Part shown: piece after piece, positions 45,878-57,791 of the stretch | Layout of the letters: each line of letters opens with the position of its first letter | Position numbering within the stretch: the first letter of the stretch is position 1 | Assembly (NCBI GenBank): GCA_037501455.1 | Contig: CM074865.1 | Span: forward strand, 14,082,501 to 14,146,500 | DNA from: Lantana camara | Taxonomy: Eukaryota > Streptophyta > Magnoliopsida > Lamiales > Verbenaceae | Direction: 5' to 3' | Length of the DNA stretch: 64,000 nt | The notes under the pieces: generated by a model | What the model was told of the DNA's origin: nothing | The model's input: the letters and a program-made list of their open reading frames with translations, nothing else | Database searches by the model: none | Position numbers and translations under genes: made by a program

Positions 45878-48800
45878 TCAGCGGTCTTATCTGGAACACC
45901 CGAGGGATCGCCGATGATGGTCGAAGGCGTATCCTTAAAAAAATCAGGAAGAAGAATAACTTGAACTTTCTTGCTATTATTGAACCTAAAAGTGTAATAA
46001 ATTTAAGTTCTCTAGTGTGATTGCTAATGTAACTAATCATATTTGGCTTTTCTCTTGTGAAGGTATGCACGTGGACGTCATGGCGGATGATAGACAATAC
46101 CTACAGAGATTGGGAGGGGCCTATTATGCTATCTATCGTCCATGCTCTTAGTGAAACAGTTGCTCGCAGGCCCCTATGGAACTTCTTTACTGAAAACAGA
46201 GATCATTCTATGCCGTGGCTTATAGGAGGGGACTTTAATATCATTACCAATGCGAGCGAAAGAAGAGGTGGGCGGTCTCCAGACTTACAGGGTATGGAAG
46301 AATTTGGTGATTTTATCCAAGATTGCAATCTCTTGGAGACGCCTTTTGAAGGTTCCATCTATACTTGGACTAATAAAACGGTTTGGCAGAGATTAGATCG
46401 CGTCTTGGTCACGGAGGCCTGGTGTGATCTCTATGCAGACACGCACGTCAAACATTTGGCCAGGGGATCCTCTGATCACTGTCCTCTGCTTATCACTTGC
46501 GAGAACCCAAACCAACAGTTCCCTTCATCTTTCAGGTTCCAAGATATGTGGTTGAGACACAAAAATCTTGAAGAGATTATCAGGAAGAATTGGGGGCAGC
46601 CTATTGACAGTGATGGAATTTGGCGACTCCCTATGAAACTGCGCAGACTGAAAGCCAAACTCAAGGAATGGAACAGAGACGTTTTTGGAAACGTCTTTGA
46701 TCAGGTCAAAAAAGCAGAAGAGCACGCAATGGAAGCTGAGAGGGAGTACGACACTAATCCTTCAGAAACCAATTTGATAAAGATGAATGCCTGCACAGCT
46801 CAGTGGAAGAAATATCTTGCGATGGAGGGAGATTTCTGGAGGCAAAAGGCCGCTGTTAAGTGGATGGAAGAGGGAGAGAAGAATACGTGGTTCTTTCATG
46901 CTCTAGTCAAAAAGAAGAGATTCAGGAGCAACATTAAGGGAATAAACGATGGAGGCTAATACATCACCAACTCAGTTAAGACCTTGCTCACTACTAATGG
47001 GTTGAATAATGAGGAACTGGTGCAACATATGGAAGTGGTGGAAAGAACCTTGACATCGGAAGATGGGGAATCACTTTGCGCTTTGCCTACCAAAGAAGAG
47101 CTCAAAGAGGTTGTGTTCTCCATCAACCCTAATAGTGCTGCTGGCCCGGACGGGTTTGGAGCGAAATTTTACCAACGGTTTTGGCACATAATTGGGGATG
47201 ATGTTTATGAAGCAATCAAAGCTTTCTTTAATGGAGCTTCACTACCTAAGGCGTACACCTCGACTTCAGTTGTGCTTATCCCCAAAGTTGAGAATCCAAG
47301 TCATTGGAGCCATTATAGGCCAGTCAGCTTGTGTAACATCTCCAATAAAATCATCACGAAGGTATTGAACAACAAGCTTGGGCTTGTGTTACCAAAAACT
47401 ATGGCTCCGAATCGAAGTGGCTTTGTCCGAGGAAGAAACATAGGTGACAACATTCTGCTGGCACAAGAGCTGATCCATGGGCTCGATAACAAAGGCAGGG
47501 CTAAAAATGTTGCGATTAAACTAGACATGGAAAAAGCCTATGATCGTATTGAGTGGTCATTCCTATCCGAAATCCTGAGGAGAAAAGGCTTCCCGAATAC
47601 TTGGATTAACATGATAGAACGCTGTGTGAACAACTGCTGGTTCTCGGTTATGATAAATGGCGTTTCGGCAGGCTTCTTTCATTCCTCGAGGGGTCTCCGA
47701 TAAGGCGACCCCCTATCTCCTTCACTATTTACCACAGCTTCCGACTACCTTTCCATTCTTTTGAACAGGCTGGCGGTTCGGGATGCGACGAGCAAATACG
47801 GTGGATCTTCCAACGTGGTTGTAACTCACCTGTCATATGCGGAAGACACCATACTGTTTAGCAACTCCAGAAATAGCTCGCTGATACAAATTAAAAAGAT
47901 TCTGGAGTCTTATGAAATGGTGTCAGGGCAAAAGATCAGTGTGGCCAAAAGCTCCTTTTTTATCAGTAGAAATGCTAATGAGGAGGCTACTCAAGTCAGA
48001 AATATCCTGGGATACAAGAGAGATTATTTGCCGGTTACCTATCTTGGAGCTCCTCTATTTTCGGGTAGGCGCAAAATAGTCATGTTTGACGGTCTGATTA
48101 TGAAGATGAGGATGAAGCTGGCGGGATGGGAATCTGCTAGATTATCTTACGGTGGAAGGCTGCTTTTAATTAAAAGTGTCCTTTTTTCTATTCCGGCATA
48201 CACTCTGCAAATCTTGGAGCCCCCAAAATTTGTGCTTGATCGCATGCATCGCATTATGAACGGTTATTTCTGGGGTAGTAATGCAGACACCAAAAAGATA
48301 CACTGGACTTGTTGGGAAAGGCTCTGTTATCCGACCTACGAAGGAGGGTTGGGTGTCCGCAACCTCCATGACATGGTAGAAGCCTTTTCTCACAAGCTCT
48401 GGTGGCGTTTCCGAACCTGAAACACACTCTGGGCCAGATTCGTAAGAGATAAGTATTTTGATGGATGGCACCCGAATCTAGCCCCCGTCACTAGACGCAG
48501 CTCACACACATGGCGCCGCCTCTGCTAAATTCGCACCAAAACAGAGAATTTCATCAATTGGACTCTGGGGAGCGGTAATGTATCTTTTGCAGAGGATAGA
48601 TGGCTTGATGGGAAGAAATTATCAGAAATTTTGCAGAATTTGGATGGTGATCTCAGGGCCAATCTCTTCTGGAATGGTACGGATTGGTGTGGACAAACTT
48701 TGCAAACTTTTGTTGGGCCTCATCTTGCAAAGAAGATTAAAGCAGTTCCTATCTTACAGGGCGAACAAGACAAGGCCGTGTGGAACCTAGAGCAGGATGG

Positions 48801-49926
48801 CCAATTTTCCCTTAAATCCACATACCACGCTATCAGGGGAAAGCGTGATTTTGCCGAATTTTGGAGGGCGATATGGAGCTCCAGGTTAACACCTACCATT
48901 CAGATTTTTGCTTGGAGATTGATTGGGGACTTGCTTCCGCTGGACGAGAGGTTGGAGCGCAAAGGCTTTGCTGTTCCCTCTAAATGTGCGTGTTGTGAAG
49001 AAAGGGAAACTAGAGATCATGTCTTCTTACATGGCCATCAGATTATGAAAGTTTGGGAGCATTTCGGCGAGCTCTTTGGAGTGGAGCAGGTTGCGAATTC
49101 GCCATTGCTACAATTTCAGAATTGGTGAACTTCTTCTCCTTACAACAAACAGGAACATATTCGTACTATTATTCCTCTCTTGATTTGGTGGTATGCTTGG
49201 TTGGAGCGAAACAAGGCTAAACATGAAGGGAGAAGATTCTCTTATTTTAATATTATTCGTAGAGTTATACTCCATATCCAACAATTGACTCACATTGGCT
49301 TTCTATGCAAGAAATGGTGGACAGGTGATGGATATGTCGCCATAAAATTCGGGATCAAGTTGAAGATAGAAAAGTGGAAACCGCCGCTAATTGTTAGATG
49401 GATTCGACCTCCTTTGGGATGGTGGAAGCTGAATACGGACGACGCCTCCAGAGGAAACCCGGGGCCTTCTGGTATTGGAGGTCTCATTAGGGACAGCAAT
49501 GGTACGGTCCTAAGCGCTTTCAGTCAGGGCATAGGTCAAGCCACCAACATTGAAGCTGAAATGCAGGCGATCGCGGTGGGTGTTGGTATAGCTGTCTCGC
49601 TGGGATGTCAGCAACTTTGGATCGAAATAGACGCAAAGGTGGCTATGGCTATACTGAAGCGTGGCTGCTCCAGGAACCACGTCATTCAAAGATCCATTGT
49701 GATGTATAGAAATAGGATTAACAGCATAAATGTGAAGATGACACATATCTTCAGAGAAGGCAACATGGCAGCAGACAAACTCGTTACTAGAGGAGCAGTG
49801 GATCAGAATCATTGGTCCTACCCAGACATGGCTTTGAACGGGGAAATTATTGGCATTATTAGGTTGGAAAATTTTGAATTCCCCAATTTACGTGGTAAAA
49901 CCAATGTTGCTTATGATCTTTCGTAA
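45874..49926 (+). pseudogene. LINE ORF2: endonuclease, reverse transcriptase, RNase H
   Basis: Starts at ATG 45874 (MISGLIWNTRGI) overlapping the ORF1 stop. Endonuclease blocks: FLAIIEPK, GGDFNIITNASERRGG, RLDRVLV, SSDHCPLL; part of the domain near 46020-46050 is lost or out of frame. RT blocks: GPDGFGAKFYQRFW, SHYRPVSLCN, KLDMEKAYDRIEW, then YAED where the catalytic YADD is expected. A zinc-binding zf-RVT follows (CACCEERETRDHVF). A C-terminal RNase H is present (LNTDDASRGNPGPSG, NIEAEMQAI, AADKL). Stops in the main frame: 46018, 46033, 46957, 47701, 48418, 48526, 49126. Confidence 0.92.
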
Positions 49927-50667
49927 TGTCTTGGTTGCAGGATCCTGCAGGAAAATGGCCTTGGAAATGGATTACACTATTCAACTCCAGATGAGTTATG
50001 AAGCTACGGAATAGGTTTACAGCTCAGCCCACATATACATATTTATGAGTAACTTATATTGGATATCTAGTACATTTAATGCACACGATCTTGGGTTGGC
50101 CGAGAATTGTCTTTTGATGCAGGCGCTCAGTTGGGATTACTGGACTCGCGCCAGAGGGAGTCACTGGTGCCTTTTAGGCGCCATTATGTGGCCAGATTGT
50201 TTCTTGGTATTTGACGGATCTTTGATACATATTGTCAGAACCCAACCAAACAAAAGCCCTGAGGATGCTAGCGGCATGTACGGGATCATCCGTTGCAACG
50301 TGGGAAACACATCGTTAATCCTGTCTGCCCGGTGGTCTGGGCGTCCCGCTTGGGGACCAACGGGTGATCCGAGGAGCGCGCTTAGCATGAGGGGCAAGGA
50401 CGTCAAGGCTAGAAAGGAGAGCCCCTGCCATAGTCACCCTCTTATTTTGCTCCCCTTCATTAGATTGATTAATTTTGATGATTGTGCCCTTTGGACATTG
50501 TACGGAATTATTTTCCGTGGGCACCCTAGTCTGAATAGCATCAATGATCCGTGGATCATGAACATTTGTATCTATTTCTCTGGTTTGGTTGGTTATATAT
50601 GAAGGGGGGGCCTCGTTAAACTCCCTACGGCTCGTCGCCGGTTTTCCAAAAAAAAAAAAAAAAAAAA

Positions 50668-50717
50668 CTCAGACCTCTGATTAAGTTAGCATAGCATCGA
50701 ATTACTAAGTTACACCA
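50668..50717 (-). mobile_element. SINE, 5' half (split by LINE)
   Basis: Minus strand reads ACTTAGTAATTCGATGCTAT, then GCTAACTTAATCAGAGGTCT, matching the A-box side of the SINE at 33437-33600. Includes one copy of the LINE target duplication. Confidence 0.75.
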
Positions 50718-51127
50718 CTTAAAAATGCCATCTAGTATTGGTAGTTGTATTTTGGGATTAACATTTTATACACCCTATATTTTGCATCTGTTGCATTTTA
50801 GTATCTATAAGTTGAAAATGTACGATTATGTATCCGAGCTTTAATAAATGTGCACTTTAGATCGTATATCAAATTTTCAGTAAAATATTTCAGTATATTC
50901 CGTTCGTCATTTTTCATGTAATTTGACACATTATTTTAAGGAAAAAATCGTCATGACTGATCGTACTAAGAATTGATCGATCTGAACTGTCGAGCTGACT
51001 GGACACCTTAAGTCGATTTGTCAAGAATTTGTATACGGGACTTCTCTCGACCTGCTATACTCAAACAGAAAGGGGGTGAATTGGTCGGGGGTTTAACCAG
51101 TGACACTCCTCCAACACTCAAGTCAGT
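50718..51127. other. Intergenic, no gene
   Basis: Non-coding. The part near 50755-50935 resembles an AT-rich transposon end but has no visible partner. Confidence 0.5.
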
Positions 51128-51132
51128 ATATG

Positions 51133-51621
51133 TGTAAAGCTCAAAGTGTTTGTCCCACATCGGAAGAAGAGGAGAACGAAGCCTTCCTTAAAAGGGGGTG
51201 GATACCTCTTCCTTGTTGAGACCTTTTCTTGGGTGGGCGCCTTTGGCTTAAATTCCACCGGGAAGAACAAAACCGTGAGGCTATGCCGACTTATGGATAG
51301 CAAAGCAGACAATATCGACAGACGGGTTTTCGGGTTGTTACAAATGGTATCAAAGCTGGGACCTGGGCCGGTGTGCCAGCGAGGACGCTGGGCCCTTATG
51401 GGGGGGTGGACTGTAAAGCTCAAAGTGCTTGTCCCACATCGGAAGAAGAGGAGAACGAAGCCTTCCTTAAAAGGGGGTGGATACCTCTTCCTTGTTGAGA
51501 CCTTTTCTTGGGTGGATGCCTTTGGCTTAAATTCCACCGGGAAGAACAAAACCGTGAGACTATGCCGACTTATGGATAGCAAAGCGGACAATATCGACAG
51601 GCGGGTTTTCGGGTTGTTACA
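51133..51621 (+). mobile_element. TRIM (terminal-repeat retrotransposon in miniature)
   Basis: 489 bp. Two 210-bp LTRs (51133-51342 and 51412-51621; TGTAAAGCTCAAAG ... GGGTTGTTACA) enclose only 69 bp. That core contains a primer-binding site TGGTATCAAAGC (51345-51356), one mismatch from the initiator Met tRNA complement, and a polypurine tract ATGGGGGGGTGGAC (about 51398-51411). A 5-bp duplication ATATG flanks it (51128-51132, 51622-51626). The LTRs differ at about six positions. The 167-172 codon frames spanning it on both strands are repeat artefacts; TRIMs encode nothing and borrow proteins. Confidence 0.97.
51345..51356 (+). promoter_or_regulatory. TRIM primer-binding site
   Basis: TGGTATCAAAGC, two bases after the left LTR, complementary to the 3' end of plant initiator Met tRNA apart from one base. 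Confidence 0.9.
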
Positions 51622-51641
51622 ATATGATTCTCTCAAAATTG

Positions 51642-52429
51642 TTAAATGAGTTCGAATGCCTTAAATGCGCTTACCTAATACTGTTTCGGGAGGCGGTATT
51701 TATTGTGGAAGTAATCACACACTGAGGTTGCTGATTTAATCTGCGTATCTCAACCTAACCTTTTTGCTATATATTTTCGACCTAGCACACACTATACCCT
51801 GTGTACCTCCTTTCTTCTTTTGGCTAAATCAGGTAACCTGGGGCATTTAATGCCTTCCTGTACACTGATTTAAGGAATAGAATGGTTACACGTGCCTCAT
51901 ATTAGGTGCCGGCGATGTACAGACCAGTTTGGTGCATCGTTAAATCGACATAGAGTTCAATGTACAAACTTTCCTTAGTCGAATATAGGTTAGGGATCGA
52001 TCTGAGTCCTTCGACAATCAACCTCTCCGGCTTAACCAGTTTAGCCTTGGGCTCATGAAGGCTTGTATTAATCGATCTCCACACTTAGCCGCATTGTCCT
52101 CAATATATGATAAATAACTTATAACTCATGAGAACTTCTCTGTAGAGTTCACCGTGGACTTCAAAATGTGCATTTGATTTTTCTGTTATCTATTGAAGTG
52201 CTTAGCTATATGATCATGACTTATTCCCTTAACTTATCCCAAAAACTGATACTAAACCTTCTGCTCTTCAGTTCCTCATTGTTTTCTTAGTTATGACCTT
52301 AAGAGATGGTCGTGTCTTATTATATTCGCCAGATTTTTTCTGCTCCTTGTGTCGGTATGCCTGAGATTTGTCACACAAAAGCTTCAAATCAAACATTATA
52401 GAAGTTTCCTTCGACAAAAATAGAGAGTA
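51642..52429. other. Intergenic, no gene
   Basis: No credible frame or repeat structure recognised. Some of it may belong to the gypsy relic to the right. Confidence 0.45.
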
Positions 52430-55060
52430 AGAAAAAGTAAACAATAAACAAGCTATATCTAAAGAGTTGGGTTGCCTCCCAAAAAACGCCTTTATTTAAC
52501 GTCTTTGGCTGGACGATATGTTGCACCACATGTCTTCAATTAAAGTCCTTAACATCTTTCATTGGAAAGCCCGCATACAAAGATTTCAAATAATGTATAT
52601 TCAATATCAAATTGTCTTCCTCTTCCAAGCTATTAATCAGCATCCCCTAGCTATATGATAAAGTAAAATATGAGTGAACAGAAAAACTCTCTTCCATTTG
52701 GATCTCATTTTATCAGGAAATAAGCTCAACATAGATCGTAATTTAACAATTTAGGCCAAACAAAGTAATATTTCCTATAAATAAATTCAGCATGGGAGGT
52801 AATATTCTTATTATGACTATTACTCAATTCAAAAGATGCACCACATGGAAGGGGATTAATGAAATCCATGCCACCTACACAGTACGACTCATTGGAAAAT
52901 TTAATGGAATCAAATATATTGAATTTAACAATATTTCCATTAAATTCCATTGTGAGGTTGTGATTATACTCATCGATTTTTGTTTTAGATATATCAAGAA
53001 ATGGCTTGCCCAACAAAGCATCAGATGAGTTATCAACTACGAAGAAATTCATAGGAAAAATCATGCCATCAACTTGGATTAAAATATTTTCTAGTATGCC
53101 CTCAGAATAAACAATTGTTCCATCAGCAAATTGAATAACCTTGCCTGTTTTTCTTAAGGAATCAATATACAAATTTGAGTAAACCAACAAAGGCATCAAA
53201 TTAATTGAGAAACTATAATCACACAAAACTCTATAAATTCCTATAGTTCCAATCTTATATGAAAGAGCAAATAAACCCTCGACATTACTCATTTGAGGTA
53301 ATTTCTTTTGAAGGATGTCAAAGGAATTCTTTCCAATATTTACCTTCCCATAGTAAGGCAGGTTCTCCTTGGTGGGACATAATTCTTCAAGATAACTTAT
53401 ATATTGAGGCATTTACCTCAACATTTTGAAATAGCTCCAGGAACTTTGATGTCTCCTTATTTTTGGATTGAGCGCACCTTTGTGAAAATTGGGATTGGAT
53501 GTTCAATAGTTGAGGTTGTACAGTTGGTTCAGATTCCTCTTCTTGCTCTAAGTCATGGTCATGACCATACCCATGTCTATTACAGTATTACTCTGTCACA
53601 CTCTGTTTCTTTATCAGCTTTATGTCATCCTTTGTTTTCTGAATTACCACTCCGTTTCTTAAGTCATGACCATGGCTTACACATTTTCCAACAAGTAGGT
53701 CCAGATTATTTCCACAATTAATGGTATGTGAGGCTGCTCTTTTTCTGACTCCAATTTACTTTTCAATTCAGTCATGGAAAGAGTTATTTGGCTCAATCGT
53801 TCAGTTTTGAAAGAGTATTTGGAATTCTTGCATATTATTCCTCGTCGCCTATTGAAATTGTTGTGTATAAGTCGTAAATGTTTTATACATTTCTTCGAGA
53901 GAAGTACCTGAATTGATGGTTGATGGATGTTGTTGCGGTGGCTGAAACGAGTTTGTGCATGATTATCCGTCCACCCATGATTGTAAAAATTTGAATCATA
54001 ACCCCTCTATGTAGGTGTGGGAAGAAGACTCTCATTAAGTGGGGGCATACATCAGTTTTGTGAGGGCCCGTGCATACCCCACATTAATCTGTTGTGGGTT
54101 AAAAATGAGAAAATTGATCAATGATCATCAAGGAGCAAAGAACATCCATTTGTTTGATGGTCACCCGTGCAAATTTCGCAGATATCTCTTTGGGAGTCGC
54201 AACCATCAACTATAGCATATTGGAATCTTGGGAAAACTTTTCTGCATAAAAGAACACTTAGCTAACAAAAGAAAACAAAATCAATTAGAAACCATAGCCT
54301 GGCAACGGCATCAAAATTTTGATGGGTGTCGAATCCACCAAATTAAATTCTAAACTAATAAATACAATAAATTGTGTATAGTGGTGAAGGGCCGATCCCA
54401 CAGGAACTAGATGGTTTTATAGTTCTTTGATAGACAAGCAAACAAAACAACAAAAACAAAGAGGAGGGAGGCCAATGCAATAACTAAAGTGTAGAAAAAT
54501 AAATAACAAATTGAATTTAAATAAACTAATAGGAGAACATAAATCTAAAGTAATTAGGGAGATAGAATTTCTAGCCAAGAAAATTTCTGGATTCATGTTT
54601 TTGATTCGATCATTGATGCAATAATAAACTCTTAATATATCCTATGATAGATTGGCTATAGCACCAACAAGTTCTGGCAGCCTAGTCCTTTCTAACTTAT
54701 TCGGTTATTAAGATATGTTCTTTAATCAATTTCCTAATCAATAAACAACCTCGTAAATACGATCTCAAGATTTAATTTAGAGGCAACATTAAATCACGAA
54801 AAGGACACCAATCCTAGCTAATCAACTCGCAAGCTCGGATCATTTAAACTAGTTTCCAAACTCCCAGCACAAATCAAAAATATGAAAATACACTCTAGTG
54901 ATGGTTAGTCCACGAATATTTATGCGAATTTACTAATGTGTTGATTGATATTGGAGTGTCTGTTATAGTTTCCTACTCCAGAGAAAAAATTGTTGATTCA
55001 AATGAATAAGTCTAACTAAACTTATGCAAATATAAATAAAACTAAGACATAAATATGAGG
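52430..55060 (-). mobile_element. Athila/Tat-like gypsy relic
   Basis: On the minus strand, from right: LTR-like DNA (about 55060-54319), then TGATGCCGTTGCCAGGCT (about 54320-54300), which resembles the TGGCGCCGTTGCC-type primer-binding region of Athila/Tat elements. Degraded gag-like DNA and a protease-region frame (53412-52726) follow. RT, integrase and the other LTR are missing. Both ends are truncated. Confidence 0.65.
52726..53412 (-). pseudogene. Gypsy protease-region fragment
   Basis: The frame reads PQYISYLEELC, GLFALSYKIGTIGI, LCDYSFSINLMPLLVYSNL, VIQFADGTIVYSEGILENIL, VDGMIFPMNFFVVD and ALLGKPFLDISKTKID. This is the retropepsin-like domain of Athila-type gypsy elements. The active-site loop, usually CDLGASINLMP, here reads CDYSFSINLMP, so the D-x-G is destroyed. 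228 codons open, probably by chance since the rest of the element is gone. Confidence 0.8.
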
Positions 55061-55703
55061 TAGAATTTTTAATTTTTTTTATCATGCTTTACACGAATTA
55101 TAAATATGCATGAAATATCTATTTCGGTTTACATTTATAGATAAAATATAAATAAAATTATAAATTTTAAAAAACAAAATACAAATTTAACAAACATTAA
55201 AAATATACGATCATACTTTCAGTATTATTACAATATACCCCCTAAGGGTGCAATTGAAAATTTTAAAAATAATTTTGCTCACTTTATCAAAAATTTAACA
55301 CCGTAATTAACATGTGTGACAATTTGTGAGAGAGTGTAAATCTCATGGGGGTATTCGTAATTTCTCAAATCTCAGGAAATATTTCATATTTTCGCCATAT
55401 TTTAGGGGACTGTTCATAGTTATCCCAATTTTTAATTTTAAGAAATATTTACAAACTTAATCACTTAATTACGATTTTGAAGAAAGATTGGAACTAAAAT
55501 TGCAACTTCTCAATAATCACGATACGACAAAAATTGCAATTAAGTCGTCGTCCAGCATTGAATTCTCTATTTCAGTTATTTACCTCATGTCCTGTTATGT
55601 TTTTTTCACACACACCATGTATACCGCTGAGTGTTTCATACAAGATTATACAAGCCGATTAAATATGCTTACCAAAATTAGAAAACCAAAGTCAAATGAC
55701 AAA
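55061..55703. other. Intergenic, no gene
   Basis: AT-rich. The 55488-55712 frame is not credible. Contains transposon-end-like scraps (TACCCCCTAAGGGTG near 55228). Confidence 0.5.
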
Positions 55704-55712
55704 TATTTCTAA

Positions 55713-57598
55713 GGGAAAATTGCAAATTTGGGACACTAACATATCCCTCTTTGCATTTTTGGACTTTAATTTGGTATTTCTGATTTAAGGGACACTAACT
55801 CTCAAAATTTTGCAATTTTGGCCAAATCCAAACCGGATCCCTAATTTCTTCACGAAATACCACCATTTTCTTCCCGAAATACCACCCTTGTGCCTACGTG
55901 GCTGCCGGAATGCCTCTGAAATTGGCATGCGGCATTGAATTGTCTAGTTGGCATATTAAAATAGGACAACTCATTTAAAATGTACATGTTGGATTTTCAC
56001 CTTTTTTTTTTAATTTTAAATTAATTAAAAAAAAATTAAATTTCTTATTTAGATTAAAAATTAAATTAAATTAAATTCCTCCATTAAATATAATTTACAA
56101 AATATCCCCCAACCTTTCTCTCCTTCATCACTAACCCAGCACCACCACCGATGCCATCGCCGCCACCACCACAAATCCGCCACCGTCTCACACGTCACCA
56201 CCACCACAAATCTGCCACAGTCTCACCCATCACCACCACGATTTCACCTACTCACCACACTCAGCCGCCGCCACACAACTAAGCATACACCACCCATCAC
56301 AACTACCATCAAATTGCCACCATCTCATCGACTTACCACCATCGCGCCACCACTGTTGAGCACCCACGACTATTTTCTCTCTTTCACACACACATACATA
56401 TTATTGCTCTTTATCTAGGGGCTACGGTGATGATGATGGCTTGGAGGAAGAAGTAGATCTGAAACTTGTATAGCCGCCGCGGCGGTGGTGGTGACGGTGG
56501 CTCGAAGAGAGAGAGAGAGAGAGAAACGGGGAAGAGAAGAGGGATCCGCAATTGCCCGATGATGGAAAGAGGGCCCGGCGAAGACAACGGCCTGGTGGTG
56601 GTCAGGTGCAGACCGGGACAGCGGCGGCGGATTAAACAGGGGTGGTGATTTTTTATTTTTTAACAAAAGTATTGTATTTTCATTTAATAGTTTTCTATAT
56701 ATTAACATATTAATAAATTAATGGTGTTTATAAATGAAACTATAATAATTTATAAGAATATTAGATAAAATTAAATTTAGCATGCGGTAATATTTATACA
56801 ACATATTATTATTTTTAGTATGACATTAGATTTTTGTATATTAAAATATTATTTTATCATTTATTTATTCTATATAAATTTTTAATTTTTTGACCTTATA
56901 ATTTTAATGTAATATTTATTAAAATAAATTGATATCATTTTGGACGGTGGTGATGGGGTTGGGAAGAAAAAGGAAGGATTATTTTTCTAATATATTTATA
57001 ACTAATTTAAATATTTCATTAGAAAATAAGGTTTTTTTTTATTTTTTATTTTTTAATGTATATAACCGTATGTCTTTAACTGTAATTATGTGTATAAGAA
57101 TAAACATAGTTGTAAATTGAATATTAAATTTAATTACGAATAATAGGATTATTTATGTATATATCCATAATTGTAAATATATGTAAGAATATACTTATTA
57201 ATAAAAATAACATTTTTTATTAGAATTTAGATTAGATATATTTTATTATGTACAGTACATAGGAGGATTTACTATATCTATAATAATATATATATATATA
57301 ATTCAAATAATTTTTTTTTTATATTTATTTCCATATATAATAAATATTTTAAGATGTAGGATTCTTAGTTGGAATTTTATTTATTTTTAAATAACATAAA
57401 TTAAGTAAGTTACCTATGTGGCATGGCAGGCAAAACCACTGCCACATACTCATTTTCAGATGGGAATTAGGGATCCGTTTGGGATTTGGCCAAAATTGCA
57501 AAATTTTGAGAGCAAGTGTTCCTAAAATTAGAATTTCCAAATTAAAGTCCAAAAATGCAAAAAATGGTATGTTAGTGTCCCAAATTTGTAATTTTCCC
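55713..57598. mobile_element. Mutator-like element with perfect 9-bp target duplication
   Basis: 1886 bp. The ends GGGAAAATTGCAAATTTGGG and complement are part of inverted repeats of roughly 180 bp (to about 55920 and from about 57410). A 9-bp duplication TATTTCTAA flanks it (55704-55712, 57599-57607). The interior has a CCACCACC-rich stretch with a 35-bp tandem repeat (about 56167-56236), a GC-rich block (56460-56640) and AT-rich DNA. No transposase was recognised; a captured host fragment is possible but not identified. Confidence 0.92.
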
Positions 57599-57791
57599 TA
57601 TTTCTAATAATCTTTGTTGTATAAATCAATTAAATATGGGAAACTTGAGTAATCCCCAACTCTCCCCTCCCAATCGTGCACACATTGATAACTTTTTAAA
57701 CTAATAAAATTAAAACCCATTGCTGCTCAAGGGTCAAAAGCCACAATTATCTCACTCAGCCCTGATTGAACACCATCAATCTTCAACATCA

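Larger units (their letters stand above)
44146..50667 (+). mobile_element. Full-length L1-type LINE
   Basis: 6.5 kb with both ORFs, ending in a 20-base A tail (50648-50667). A perfect 15-bp target duplication CTCAGACCTCTGATT flanks it (44131-44145, 50668-50682), as made by target-primed reverse transcription. It lies within the B-box region of a SINE. Five or more in-frame stops in ORF2 and two in ORF1 make it inactive. The region 49927-50647 after ORF2 is non-coding 3' DNA; the frame at 50045-50602 has no recognisable domain. Confidence 0.95.

Noticed and set aside
50045..50602. 185-codon frame in the LINE 3' region
   Set aside because: No recognisable domain; it lies in the 3' untranslated part after the RNase H stop.
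51118..51649. 167- and 172-codon frames over the TRIM
   Set aside because: Internal repeats of the protein follow the LTR duplication; TRIMs are non-coding.
53404..53721. 105-codon plus-strand frame
   Set aside because: Antisense to the gypsy relic; no domain.
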